Shown: positions 48,109 through 60,400 of the stretch, in pieces | Numbering within the stretch: position 1 is the first letter of the stretch | How the letters are laid out: each line of letters starts with the position of its first letter | Origin: Ectocarpus siliculosus | Taxonomy: Eukaryota; Sar; Phaeophyceae; Ectocarpales; Ectocarpaceae | Length of the DNA: 64,000 nt | NCBI GenBank assembly: GCA_000310025.1 | Contig: FN649727.1 | Coordinates: 1,011,025-1,075,024 of the forward strand | Reading direction: 5' to 3' | Notes under the pieces: model-generated | What the model saw: the letters and a program-made list of their open reading frames with translations, nothing else | Database searches by the model: none | Told to the model about the DNA's origin: nothing | Made by a program: the position numbers and the translations under genes

Positions 48109-51100
48109 CTGGAACGCCCCTATCCCGGCCGAGCATGGTGCTCTAAGCTTGGCGCTAGCGCTAGCGAGGGCCCCTTCTAGCTCGCCAGGAGTCAGCAAAG
48201 CTCTCAGCTCGACTTGGTGTTGCTCCAACGCAGCCGCCTTTTGTTTTGTATCGTTTTTCACCACGAAAGAGTGACAGCGAAACGCAGAAAGCCGGAGAGA
48301 AAATCATCGACATCAGAAATATTCACTCCGCACGGGGAGAGAGAGAAACACGCGAAATTACATAAGCGGTTCGTTGATCGTCGACAACACACATGCATCC
48401 CTTCCGAGTCGGCAGAGCACCCTCCTTCGGTTTGTTCGCATCAATAAAACCACGACAGACAGTTGGAGGGGGTCTCGTAGGTTTCAATGCATTCAGGCGT
48501 TGCTCAAGCCCAAAAAAACGGCCACCACGACGTGAACACCAACACACTCGCAGCCAATAGAGCTTTAGACACGGGTCGGTGATTCTTCAGCAGAACCAAA
48601 AAACACGAAAAGGGGTCGAGAAAGGCACCAGGCGGGAACAGCAGTATCGGGAACGAGCTTGGGCAAAGGACTGAACCGCTGCATACAACGTGTTAATGAT
48701 TTCAACACTTTGTTAATCCAGCACATAAAAAAAAAAGAAAGAATATCCCTTCTTTTTCTCCTGCCCTACCCCCCCCTCGGTGTTTGCCATCGGGATTGGG
48801 CATTCGTCGCTTGGCAACGACGATGTAAAACAAGCCATTCACTTTTTGAACTCGGCAAGCAGGATACTGATTTTGTTTTTTACCTCTGGTTTTTTTTTGG
48901 CGGCAACCATGAATGGTGGTCGAGTAGATCATGTTGTGCGGGGTAGAGAACCCTCACTCCGCGCAAGGGGGATGATCGCACCACGTTGTGTTAAAATGGT
49001 CAAGCATCCTCGAGGCAGTTACATAGTGCTTACAACTGTCTCTGGAAGTGAAAGCACCAGAAAACAAATTAAGTCATACGCAGCTGTCATCCGTACGCAA
49101 GGAAGTAAGCACAAGATGCCGAACACCCTTAGCAGGATGCAGCGCACCCTTCATGCGACTCGCCGAATACCTCGCGGCGCTTCGCGCTTGGTGATGTGAG
49201 AACCTGGTCCGGTGAGAACCCGGCGTGCTCCGTCCCGGCTTTGTAGGGATGCGAGGTCAATGGTCTAACGACTACGGCATGCACGACTATGAGTACACCC
49301 CCCCCTCCCCCCCCTTTCGTGGCGATCACCGCGCAAGTCTGGGACTCCGAGTACAGGGGGAAGGCAAGCCATAGGGCGACAGCGACAAATCACAAGTAAC
49401 ACGCCGCTGCCACGGAATACAATATCGCCAAAAACAATTCGACAGGAGACGATTTGGCATCTAGCTACCCCAGGCTAACCACCGCCTTTGGGACGGTCCA
49501 ATGACAGACAGAAAAAAAGGAGAAACAAAACTAGAAACCGCGGGGGGAGAGGGCCTATACATCATCTTGTCCTTTCAGGACTTCTATCTCTTCCCAGCCA
49601 ATGAACTGACAGAAATCGGCTCAGCACACGTACCCGATTTTGAAGGATGTTGAGCTGTGAGCGGAGAGTCTGGGCGAGGGGCACCGCGGAATCGCCCGAG
49701 AGGGCGGCCAGGCTCTTCGAGTACACCGCCGAGCAGAAAATCTTTGAGAGCAAGTCGATCCTGGCGAAACAGCGTGAAGCACGAACGCCACAACAACAGA
49801 CAGCAACACGCAGAAAGCGCGTCATGGACAACGGTAACGGCAAGACCAACGGCATGAGCAGCAACAAACAACAACTGTTACAAGGGTTAGGGTTAGCCAA
49901 TCCAATCGACTTGTACTGCGTAGGAAGGAGGAATGCGATGGACCACAACAAGCCATCCATGGACGATCTGTCTACTTCAGCCCCTCCCCTGTCCCCCGCT
50001 CCGCTGCGCCCACACCACTCAACGGGACAAAAAAAGCAACAACTCCCTCGGCGCACTGCTGTGGCAGAAAACATGCACAGCGAAAGATGGCGACGTCTTC
50101 AATGAGCGCTAGGAAACGGCGGTGCTAGTGTTTCCCAAGGGGCCGTACATCCGCAGGCTAAAAGAACAGCCAAGGCCAGCAACAAATAGATGAGGAAGGC
50201 CCTCCCAATATCACCGAACCCGCTCATCTTACCCTCCTCCTCTTCTCCTTGTTCTGGTGTCTTGGGGTGATTCGGCGTCGAAGGGTTCTTCCTCTCCGAC
50301 CATGGCGTCGTTCTGCCTCAAAGCAGCAAGGTATCCCGCCCTCTCCTCGCCAAACAGGGTGTCCTATGCATAGTGAACAACAACGTGGTGGTAGTGAGCG
50401 ATGTGTGGTGCAAACAAGTTATGGAGTCAGATGAATAAGACCAAACGAATGAGAAAACTGAGGCAGCAGAGCGACAGACTTACACAGAAGGGGGGGAGAG
50501 TGAACGAGACCGACCGACAGACAGACAGACAGACAGACAGACGGACGGACGGACGGACAGAGAGACAGAGAGACAAAGAGACAGACAGACAGACAGACAG
50601 GCAGACAGACAGACAGAAATAGAGGTACTGAGACAGAGACACAGACTCATATACTCGGAAAGCACGCAACATTCAAGGGAGAACAAAGAGAAGAAACGAG
50701 AGGAGTGAAGTCGCTCCCGAAAACCTCCCAGAATAGAACTGGTTGTCGGTGATGTTGTCTTAAGGCATCTCGTACCGCTCCGATCTCCAACCAACACCTC
50801 CGCTGCCGCATTCTTCCAAGGTAAGCAATCGACCCTCCCCGGCAAAAAAATTACCAGATGGAAGGCATTCACAAAAACACGCCCAAAATACACCAGCAAC
50901 AAGAAAGTGCACTCTTCTTCGCTCTTCTGAATCAAGCGGTAGAGCAGCGGCAACCATCCTGATGCCTGAGTCAGCTAGAAAAGACTGCCACGCAGTGACT
51001 GGCGGATAGATGGCATGCAACACTCAACGTTACTGTTTCAGTAGGGAACGCATATAGAAGAGCAAACACAGCAAATGCACAGGCTGGTCAACGTGCGTTC

Positions 51101-52486
51101 GCCAACTCAAGACAGGAAGCTCTCCCCAAAACGTATGCGAATACTGATAACACTGGCGGTGCTGACATTCCCGGCTCGGCCAACGAAGCCTCACGAATCA
51201 AAAGAATGCCAAAAAAGGAAACCCTTTCGCGTCAAGATGGAAAAACACTTTCTCAACTCACTTACACGGCAAATCGTACTTGCTACTACGTGCGGCGACC
51301 GAAGCTAAGTATCGCTCTACGCGAACATAGACGTGAACACATCACCACACACCTGGAGCCTGACGACTCTCTCCAGCGCGTCTGACAGCGGAGTCGTGCT
51401 TGACCCGGACCCAGGTCCATGAAGCGATAACGCCACCTCTGTCCGCTCCCACCCACCCCCGCCGCCGCCGCCGCCGCCGCCGCCGCGGTTTCCTCTGCCG
51501 GCCCCCGCTAAAAACATAGCAAGAGACACCAACAAGAACAGCAACGACAACATAAGGGGCGCTGTTACATTGACTTTGTCTCTTGGCCAAGGTGTGGCTG
51601 TATTCCCTGTGTCCAATGAGATGTGACAGTTTTGTGCTACAATTGTAGCACCGCACCGGATGGAACGCTTGTAAAAACAAGCAAGAGTAGATAAGCCCGG
51701 ACATGCCCACCTAAAACCTCTTGACAAGAGACCGCCCTGCTAGACATACCCCCAATCGACACGCCATCCGAGATGTGGTAATGCAAACAGAACCTTGTCC
51801 CACCAGGTACACCCCCGACAGACAGATATGCCTCCATCGAGCACACCCCCTGCAAAAATCACTGCCGCATCGCTTTCCGCTCGCGCTTTTGCCCCCCCCC
51901 CAACGTTGCAGCAACCAACATGGACCTCGATTACATAAACGAACAAAGTCATTCTTGCACTCCTTCAAGCTTGCTGCGAACCCAATGGCCGGCAAAGCCG
52001 GCTGGTCCAATAAACCGAACAGGCCAGCAAGATGCAGTACATCCAGCGCCAACTCTCCACTGGTGTCCTCACCTCCTGCCGCCGCGTCTACATCCATGGG
52101 CTCGGAGGTATCCCTGGCCTGGAATGCTGTCACCTCGATTGTGCCAACCTGATGCGAGAGTGTTTTGGGAGAGGCGGTAGTCAAGGGCGAAGGAAAGGTT
52201 TTGGACAAAAAAAGTGAAAACAACGTACTTCGAAGTACATATTGTTGAAAACAACATAATTGAACAACCTTCGCACAAGACATAAATTGTTCGTCCCTAA
52301 CAGAGCCGGATCAAACTAGGATGTTCTCCCCGGGCTAAGCGTGAAAGGGGCACTTCGTGGGGCGCAAGCACAGCACAAGTCAGTTATTTCGGGGAAACGT
52401 AAGAACCAAATGTCAGTATAGTATCCCCAACATACAGGTGCATGAGACGGCAGTGACATGCCGAAAGAGTAAGGGAGAAGTAGAGG

Positions 52487-52534
<48 letters not shown>

Positions 52535-54759
52535 GAGTAGGGCAAGGCCGCCAAAGAGAAGCACCGACCAAGAGAGCAAAGCGAAACAAACCGACGGAAA
52601 AGAGAGCTTGACGAACACGAAGAGTGCGACCGGTCGGTGGCAGCAGTCAGCCTGATCCCTTCCGTACCCCGTGCCACATTCAGTACCCGAACCGACAACA
52701 AGCCTACCTTGCTGTGCTTGTCCTCGCTGAAGACGGAAAATATCAGCCCTATGAATCGCCTGTCCATCGACTGATACTGCCCCTGAGTCCGCACATCTGA
52801 AGGGGTACCCGCCCCCCCAGGAGCAACAGAAGCAGCAGCAGCCACGGCAGCAGCATCAGTATCAAACAACACGCCGGGAGCGAACAAGAAGGCGTGAGCG
52901 GCGGCGGGGGGGGGGGAGATAGAAGACGAACAAGCGGCGGGGATGTTTGATATCGTGTACTTGTAAGTGATGTCGTGCAGTGCGTGCAAGAACCAACATC
53001 GGGGATCGGGGACCTAGCACCTTCGTTGTTCCAATAACCCAACACGCGGCGACAGCGGCGGCGGTGGCGGTGGCAGCAGCAGCAGAAGCAGCTGCAGCAG
53101 CAGCAGCAGCAGCAGCAGCGCCACAAACCAACAGGCCGACAGACAAAACCTTGCAACGTCTAATATTGTTGTCTCACCCACGTGGGACGGTAGGACCGTG
53201 ATGTGGGGATGGCTGTGGTACCACCCTACCACCCGTGTATCTTGCCCCAGCTGCGCCGACATTTTCTGCGGACCAAGGCGAGGACGGCGGCGGCGGCGGC
53301 GGCGGGGGGGGGGGGTCATGCGATGCTCAGCATCCATCTTCTGGATGGGGGGCGGGGGAGGTACTCACGGCTACTAAAAAAAAACGGACGGAACAAGCCG
53401 TTCAGGAAAAAGGGAACGAAGCACAAAGGCATTGCATTTTTTTTTTTAAGAACAGCAACACGATGGCAAATAGACCACAGCAAACAATTTTGGCACATTC
53501 TCGCGAAACTAGCTCGCATTGCCCTCTGCTGCACACGAAAACGACCGTGCGTGAAGGCCTTCGTAGGTTACAATAGTTCGGTACCACCGACTGATAGCGT
53601 GGCGCACGATCGTACTCCTCACCTTCAGTCTAAAAACCCCTCGGGCGCGCAATCTCGCGTGGACTGTTCGGCGAAACGGACAGGAACTACACTGTACTAA
53701 AGCACGAGCTCGGGGAGAACGCCGTCTGTCTGACCTTCTAGTCTACCTCTCGAGTGCGCGCTGCGACTGAAGAACACACCTCGGCGATGTCGGCGGCTTC
53801 TGCCAGCTGCTTGTATCCCACTTCGACGCGGTCCTCCCGCTTGTCCGTCCTGAGACCAAGAGAAAAAACAAAATTACCGGACGTGCATGCAAGCGGCGCT
53901 ATCAGGCAAAGATGACCCGAAAAGGTCGGTAGAAAACTGGCGTTCCAGTCGAGCAGGCAAGTGGAGAAAACCGGACAGAAAAAACAAGTGGAGAAAACCG
54001 GAAAAAACAGGAGGGGCAATCCGAAAATCCGTGACCCAAGGGGACCCCAGCATAAGGCCGTCTCGCTCATCGTGGCTTTGTCTTTTTCGTTTTTTGTTCT
54101 TTGGGCGGCCAGCTTAAGCGCATCGAGCGAACAAGCAAGCCAGTTGAAAATCCTCACACGTCATGCTACCTGTGGAACCTTCACCGGAAACAATACACGT
54201 AAAGCGATCGTTGAAAACTATTTCGACGAATCAGCGCCATAAAAACACGCCAAATTCTCACGAATCAAACTTATCACGGGCTGCACAATGCTTGCCGTTG
54301 TGAACATGGTAAGCAAGGCGCCATCTGGGCGAAGGAAGTACAGCAGTTCAACCAAACCTACCCCCCCTCGAAAGCAGGATGTTCTCCAACTCTTCTTCTA
54401 TAACAGCAGGAGGTAGTCCGGCCGGGGAGAAACACAGTCATAATCACATCAAGCGCAATTCAACACAAGAGGCTGCCAAACCAGTTTCGAAGCAGCAAAC
54501 GTGTGCACACCTCTCGGTGTACTCGTCCTCCCAATTCTGCAACGGGTAAGGACATGACCAGACCGCCACGCCACAGACAGAGCAGCAAAAACCAAATCCC
54601 GAAGCAAGGCGACTTGGTGGTGCGGCCGTGCTTTTGTTTTCCTCCTCTTCCTCCTTCTCACCGTGTGAGGATCATCGCGTGATCCACTGTTACCGCCGGG
54701 CAGCTGGTCCCATCCCTCCCGGTCCCATCGTGCCACCTCCCGAGTAGCAACCCCATTAC
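48109..54759 (-). CDS. BRCC36: BRCC36-type JAMM deubiquitinase
   Basis: Homologue of BRCC36, the Zn-dependent Lys63-specific deubiquitinase of the BRISC and BRCA1-A complexes. Exons seen on the minus strand: 54759-54737 (VMGLLLG), 53849-53780 (TDKREDRVE), 53265-53178 (JAMM), 52796-52708, 52148 onward (about 50 nt or more; 3' end undecided), one ending at 51353 (WERTEVALSLHG to RVVRLQ), 49760-49634 and 48237-48109. The JAMM exon encodes GWYHSHPHITVLPSHV, and the split next codon supplies the Asp, so the HxH and Asp ligands are intact. The MPN Glu should be the last codon before VMGLLLG; that exon is not placed. Exon 49760-49634 (IDLLSKIFCSAVYSKSL to SQLNILQNR) matches the helical region after the MPN domain, and 48237-48109 (AAALEQHQVELRALL) the coiled-coil tail. 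Phases agree for 53849-52148 and 49634-48109. Exons around 51-53 kb carry repeat-rich, poly-Gly or Asp-rich edges. Confidence 0.85.
48909..49306 (+). repeat. ~390-bp repeat, copy 2 of an inverted pair
   Basis: This is the opposite-strand partner of 46779-47166. It begins AATGGTGGTCGAGTAG and ends CGACTATGAGTACACC before a C-run. It lies in the intron between exons 49760-49634 and 48237-48109 of the BRCC36-type gene, antisense-oriented relative to copy 1. The outer ~70 bp are shared, with divergence, with 2424-2502. Confidence 0.85.
49884..49896. repeat. Interstitial telomere-like motif
   Basis: GGGTTAGGGTTAG, two units of the TTAGGG type telomere repeat, inside a BRCC36 intron. A second two-unit motif on the other strand lies near 28625-28636. 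Both are short enough to be chance. Confidence 0.6.
50515..50618. repeat. (GACA)n/(GACG)n microsatellite
   Basis: About 100 bp of GACA units interrupted by GACG and GAGACA variants, in an intron of the BRCC36-type gene. A similar pure (GACA)n tract lies at 52489-52532 in the same gene. Confidence 0.95.
52489..52532. repeat. (GACA)n microsatellite
   Basis: Eleven uninterrupted GACA units in an intron of the BRCC36-type gene. The GC-rich and CAG-rich tracts near 53055-53120 and 53278-53310 are in the next intron and at the edge of the JAMM exon. Confidence 0.95.
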
Positions 54760-56902
54760 CTGTAGGTGGGCGCGGCGGCCAGAGAAAATTGTTTTTGCAC
54801 CAGCTGGCATCAGCAGATCCTTCAACGCGTAGGCTACGACAGACGCGAGATAAGCCCGGTACCCAGCAGGTTGTCTGGCCCAGTTGCGGCAAAGACTTTC
54901 GACCTTCAACACGCCCCATTCGATTATTTAAATAACTGCTGTGGCATTTTCTCGAACGACTACCGAAGTCTTTCAGTGGTTGTACAGTGTATTTTCTACA
55001 AAAAAACAACCAAATCAACATGGTACGGGTGTCATACCCACGGGGATGGAGGGATCAGCGATTGACAAGGTCACAAGGGAACGACGCGTGATTGTCTGAT
55101 CTGTACTGCGCTGCTGCCCAGTAAATCCGCGTGGAGCTATGTAGCATAGAATACAGCAAATCTACAGAATAATTTCATCGCAAATTGCAAAGCTTGTTTC
55201 ACTCCAACGATAGAGAATGGAGCTCCAGCTTTCTACAGATCAGGTTTACGAGGTTTAACACTAGACTAGACCATCGGGGTCTCGTTACCCAGGTGTTCCA
55301 GCCTGTGGTTGTTCTTAGGTCTCCCAAATCGGGTTGTGGTGTCTGTGTCGGATAAAGCCAGCATGTGATACAAATTCCACGTCGAACTCAGCAAATTTCG
55401 TGGGTTGCAAGAGAAGCAAAACATAAAATAAGGACACAAATGTCTCTGCTGGCAAGGCATCGAGGAGAGTCAACACGATTTCGGTTTCGAAACGCGGATG
55501 ACTTCATGCCCACGCTCTTTCCTTACTCTCACTTCAATTCTCACCTGAGTGTGCGGACGCTGCTGAAGCAATACCGCATCATTAAGGAATAATATAAACA
55601 CACACAGAAAGACTGCCCATTCGAGATATACCCACAGTCGAACGGGATGTGGTGGAGTCTTTTCAGTGAGTGAAGGGAAACCGGCTGGGTATTGGACTTA
55701 TTTCGCATCATGCAGCACGCGCGTATTCTGCCGCACGGAAGCCTACAGCGCAACCACGGCTTTATAACTATCTACTGACGGCGGGTTTTCTTCACCCGGG
55801 CTTCCCCAAAACTGCTGCGGCAAGGTTTCTCTCTATTTTACTCGCCCGTAACTACTTATGGTACTACTACTACACTGGAGTACCACCACTCCACCACAAC
55901 TGTTGCAACAGTTGATCTCATACTGCAGCAGTATACCACTCTTGACATACTTTCTGTCGACAGCGGAGGAATCCCGCCGCAGCTGCAATAAGGCAATTGA
56001 ACCCACCTCCTGTTTCTCCGTCGACATGGCATGGCTGGCACACGTGGTGAAGGCTTGCCAGCTCAGGGTGCACCGTTGTAACGACATTGTTCCTCTCCAA
56101 CCGGCGCTCGGCGGCGGCACGTGGACGTGCTGCTGTGTGTCTGTGTGTGAGCTTTGAGACGCTGCTTTGAGGGGCCACGCAGACAGAACTTCACCCATAC
56201 CGCCCATGCCGCGCCCCAACCGAACCCAAACCAAGCACAAGGGATTATCCCGCCGTTGATCCCGCCGCTAAATCGCATATCTATTCCATTCGGAATCTGG
56301 TCACCGCCCCACAGCGGTCTACACTCCATTCGCACCATCTTCCATCCCTTCGCAACAGCAGAACAACTGGTGTATTTCCCCTCTGCTCCTTTTCAACGTC
56401 ACGTGTAGTTTGGTGAGTCGAGATTGTCTGTCGTTGTGCGTGCGTACCACTGCTGTACTGCGAAGGCAAACCACGACTTGAAAAGAGTGTTGATGCGTGC
56501 TTCCGTTGCTCTCACGCGAGCTGGCAATCGTCCTCTATATACCTTTGTCTACGAGCATGTCGCTCAAGTGCGCTACCTTTACACGTTGCTGCCAATCAAG
56601 GTGATGTCGCGGGTCTGGCGGCTGTACAGGTCGGCGGCGTTTTTTCGGCCGTGCTTGTGTAGATACCCTTGGCCGTATGATGGAGGCCGGAAAGAGCCCC
56701 CTGGGAAAAAATGCATATTTGTACCACAAGAGATCCAACATGTTTGCTGCTGACTGCTGCTGCTACTGCGTTCGCCTTTTGTTTCCGAGATACTGTAGAT
56801 GTTTCATGTGGTTGAGGGTTCAACCTTGACAAGAAGGTTGCGGAAAAAGAAAAAAATGAGCTGGAGCCCTCTTTTTTTTATCGCGCCAACGGCGAACATG
56901 TA
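54760..56902. other. Region 5' of the BRCC36-type gene, up to the retrotransposon
   Basis: Should contain the first exon and promoter of the BRCC36-type gene on the minus strand. A minus frame near 54790-54860 reads AYLASVVAYAL, which could be the first MPN helix, but no splice to VMGLLLG is evident. A perfect 16-bp palindrome (AACTGTTGCAACAGTT) is at 55898-55913. On the plus strand, 56560-56630 reads LYTLLPIKVMSRVWRLYR; it is too short to assign. Confidence 0.4.
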
Positions 56903-57234
56903 TGTTAGGTAAACTACGCGGGGTGCAGCAAGCACGTTCTGGACGTTACTTGGGGCACTGGGTAGTCGGCCGTGTTAGGCCGAGAGAGAGAGATTGAGAG
57001 AGAGTTGGAGAGAGGGTGGGAGAAGGAAACTTGATTGGAGAGAGACGGTGGTGGTGGTGGAGAGAGAGAGGAAGAAGTGAGCGCAGCACGCACGCAAGCT
57101 TCATCGCACCAACCACGCCAAAAGGGTCCCCGTGACCGCACCGATGGTACCCTGCAACACATGAAATTCCCAAGACGTATCCCCCTGGGATCCTCGATCC
57201 TCACGACCAGATACTGCTGCGAGTATATCTAACA
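56903..57234 (-). repeat. 3' LTR, 332 bp
   Basis: Begins TGTTAG and ends CTAACA, a perfect 6-bp terminal inverted repeat of the TG..CA type. It contains GA-rich runs (GAGAGAG) and a GGT triplet run. It differs from the visible part of the other LTR at two positions only. Confidence 0.95.
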
Positions 57235-57487
57235 TCCCCCCTGCTCGCAACAGTTACTCACTGAAAACTTCGCGAACACTCGATATCTCAACCAAAATAC
57301 ATCTCTCCAAGAACATATGCCATCAATACTCGACCAGAATAACATAAGAGGGAAAAACAATTCAAAGGAACATGAATACTGCATCGCGCGTAACAAATAC
57401 TTGGCGCGAGAAATGAAAGAAAACGGGAAACAAAACGAGAAACAAAACAAAACCAAAACACAACCAATCAGAAAAACAATAAAATGT

Positions 57488-60400
57488 TCATGCCAAATTC
57501 ATTGCAAAATCACGGTGAGACTCGAAAACGTCCTTCGGCAAGCTCTTCGTGAGAAAATCTGCACGCTGGTACGGAGACGGCACGTGGATCACCGAAATTT
57601 CCTTCCTCTCTACCAGTTCCCTGAGGAAATGGTGCCTTACATCTATGTGCTTCGAGTTCGAGTTTGAGATGGGGTTCTGCGCTAGTTGAATCACCCCCTG
57701 GTTGTCCTCGAAGACGGGGATACACGGCATGCCGACCTGCGGCAACATGAAACGCCAAATCTGCCTCAAAAACAAAATCTCCTTCACTGTGTCACCAAGC
57801 GCGACGTACTCTGCTTCTGTCGTCGAAAGCGTGACGCACTTTTGCGTTCTGGAAAACCAAGACACAGCGCCTCCTCCACACGTCACGATTCCCCCTGATA
57901 CCGACCTACGGTCTGCTGCCTTGCTTGCAAAGTCCGCATCAGCGTACCCCTGCAAGCTGAACCCTTACAATCGGTCCTGCACACATCTAGATCCTGTACC
58001 CCTCTGAAACGAAATACCAAAGTGACTCGTCCTCCTCGCATAGCCTAAAATATCCATCGCTGCATTCCAGTGTACCAGCTTCGGAGATGCGCAATACCTA
58101 GCTACTGCCCTTACAGCATTCGCAATGTCTGGCCTAGTTTGAGTCGCCAGCCACATCAACGATCCTACCAGCTCACGAAACGAAAAGTCTGTCGCCACCT
58201 CATCCGCATCAAAATCAGAAAGCTTCACCCCCGAAGACATCGGAACGCTCTTACCTCCCACTACTCCATATTCTGCTGCTAGCTCGTCCGTGAAAGTCTG
58301 CTGAGAAATCGTCAACCTTCCGGTCTCCTTGTTCCTCTCGTAAAAGCACCCAGAATACCATCTCAACTCTCCCAGGTTCTTCACTGGCGCGGACTTGTTA
58401 AGGTCGGCGCCAAACTTGTCACATCTCTCCCTCTCTCCGACAGCAAAAATGTCATCTACATGTACTACCAAAACCAAAACAACACATCCATCCTCAATCA
58501 AACGAAACACACAAGCATCGGCCATGCACTGCTCAAAACCTAACGCCACTAAACACCTCTTCAGCATAGCATGCCACTGCCTAGATGCCTGTCTCAAGCC
58601 ATACAGACTCTTGCCTAGTTTTACAATCATTCCAGATAGAGCTCCACATCCCTGTGGCAAACGCATGTACACGTCTTCCTCCAACTCCGAGCGCACAAAA
58701 GCTTGCTCAATATCGAAATGACACAAGTCGAGATTCAACTCGCACGCCAACGCAGCCAACATCCTAACACACGAAACAGAAACGGTAGGCGCGTACAGCT
58801 CTCCAAAGTCAATGTACTCTCTCTGCATATCACCTCTCGCTACAAGTCTCGACTTCACCTTAGTGGGCCATCCAAATTCATCTGCCTTCCAATCGAATAC
58901 CCACTTAGCGTTAATTGCGTTCTCCACTAGTTGCTACTTCGCCGGAGTAAAAGTCCCTGCTTCCAACAAGCCGTAAAACTCCCTTTGCATAGAGTCGCTC
59001 CAAAGGTGCCGGTGCTCCGACGCCATGGCCTCTTTGTAGCTCTTGGGGACACGAAGGTCGCTGGCCTGGCAGTGAGGAAGGTCAGGGCGTTGCTCCGGCG
59101 GGCGCTGGTCTCGCAGCGTGGCGTCGATGTCTTCCCGGTTGGCGAGGAGCGTGGCAAATGCGAGTGGAAAGCCCGCTCCTCCAGCCCCCGGGTCCACCGC
59201 TGCGAGTGCTCCCGCCTGTTCTCCGGCCCCCGCTCCCCCCGGCTCTCCGGCCTCCGCCCCCCCCAGCTCCCTGCGCTCCTCATCCACCGCGCTCCGAGCC
59301 TCCAGCATCGACACCAGAGTGTTCTTGTCTAGCATCGAGATGAGTCCTGTGCTGTGCCTCGTGCCCGATCTCGTTCGGCTTGGCAGCCGCGGGTCTATCA
59401 TACCCTCGGTCTTTGTACCCGGGCGAAGCTGCCGCATGGCGTGAGCCGTAAGCGGGGGCATCGCGGGGTCCGGCGGCGGCCGCTGGTCTGGATCGAGGGT
59501 CGCCAACGGTGATGGCGAAGAGGCAGAAGACGGCTGGCCAGGGGCGGGGGTCGCCGACGGTGGCGGCGAAGTGGCAGAGGGCGGCTGTGAAGGCGTGGGA
59601 GCGGACGACGGCGTGGTCGCTGGCGGCGGCGTTGCGGCAGGTGGCGTTGCGGCAGTCGAAGGCGTCGGTGCTGGGCCAAAGTTGATCGAGACGACCGGCG
59701 GCGTGAACGGGGGGGGTGTCGGTGCAGCGGTGATACGAGCGGAACCCCCCTCGCCGGCTGGCGCCGACGTCACCCACGACACGTTGTTGGTGTAGACGAC
59801 GCGACCGGTGGACGCCTTGAGGACCTTGACGGTGCCGCTCGGGTGGTTGTCGCCGCCGTTCAGGTAGAAGCAGAGGGTGGCCTGGTCGTCGAGCTTGGTG
59901 CGGCGATCCTCGCGCATGAAGCCGGGCTGGAAGAACGGCAGCACGCGGAATGGCCCTTGCTCGCCGGTGAACATCTCGTGCGGCGAGCGCCGCCCGGGGT
60001 TGGCCTTGGTCGCCGACTGGTTAAGAGCGTCGGCGGCCCACTTCGCCGATTCCATCCAAAGACGGTCACCGCGCTCGTCGAGGCCGGGGATGGAGGCGAA
60101 GTCGACGTTGAACACACGGCCAGCGCTGCGGCGGGCGGCCATGCCGGCCTTCATAATCCGCCAGATGGCGCTCTCGACGACGCCGTTGTACTTCGGAGTG
60201 CCAGGCGGGGTGAACTCGACGCCGATGCCGTTGTCGTCGCAGAATTGCCGGAAGTCGCCACGGGTCCACTCGGTGCCGTTGTCGACGCGGAAACACTCGA
60301 TGCGCCCGAGGTCGTACCGCCCCACGTCCGCCAGCAGCCTTTTCGTTGCCGCCAGCGCGTCGGACTTCCGCCGGAGACCGTAGACCTTGTTCCACCGCGA

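Noticed and set aside
50427-50672. Minus-strand frame of repeated LSVCLSVC
   Set aside because: Translation of the GACA microsatellite.
56535-56741. Plus-strand peptide LYTLLPIKVMSRVWRLYR, reminiscent of the start of phosphatidylserine decarboxylases
   Set aside because: Only about 18 residues, no second exon or catalytic motif within the window before the retrotransposon.
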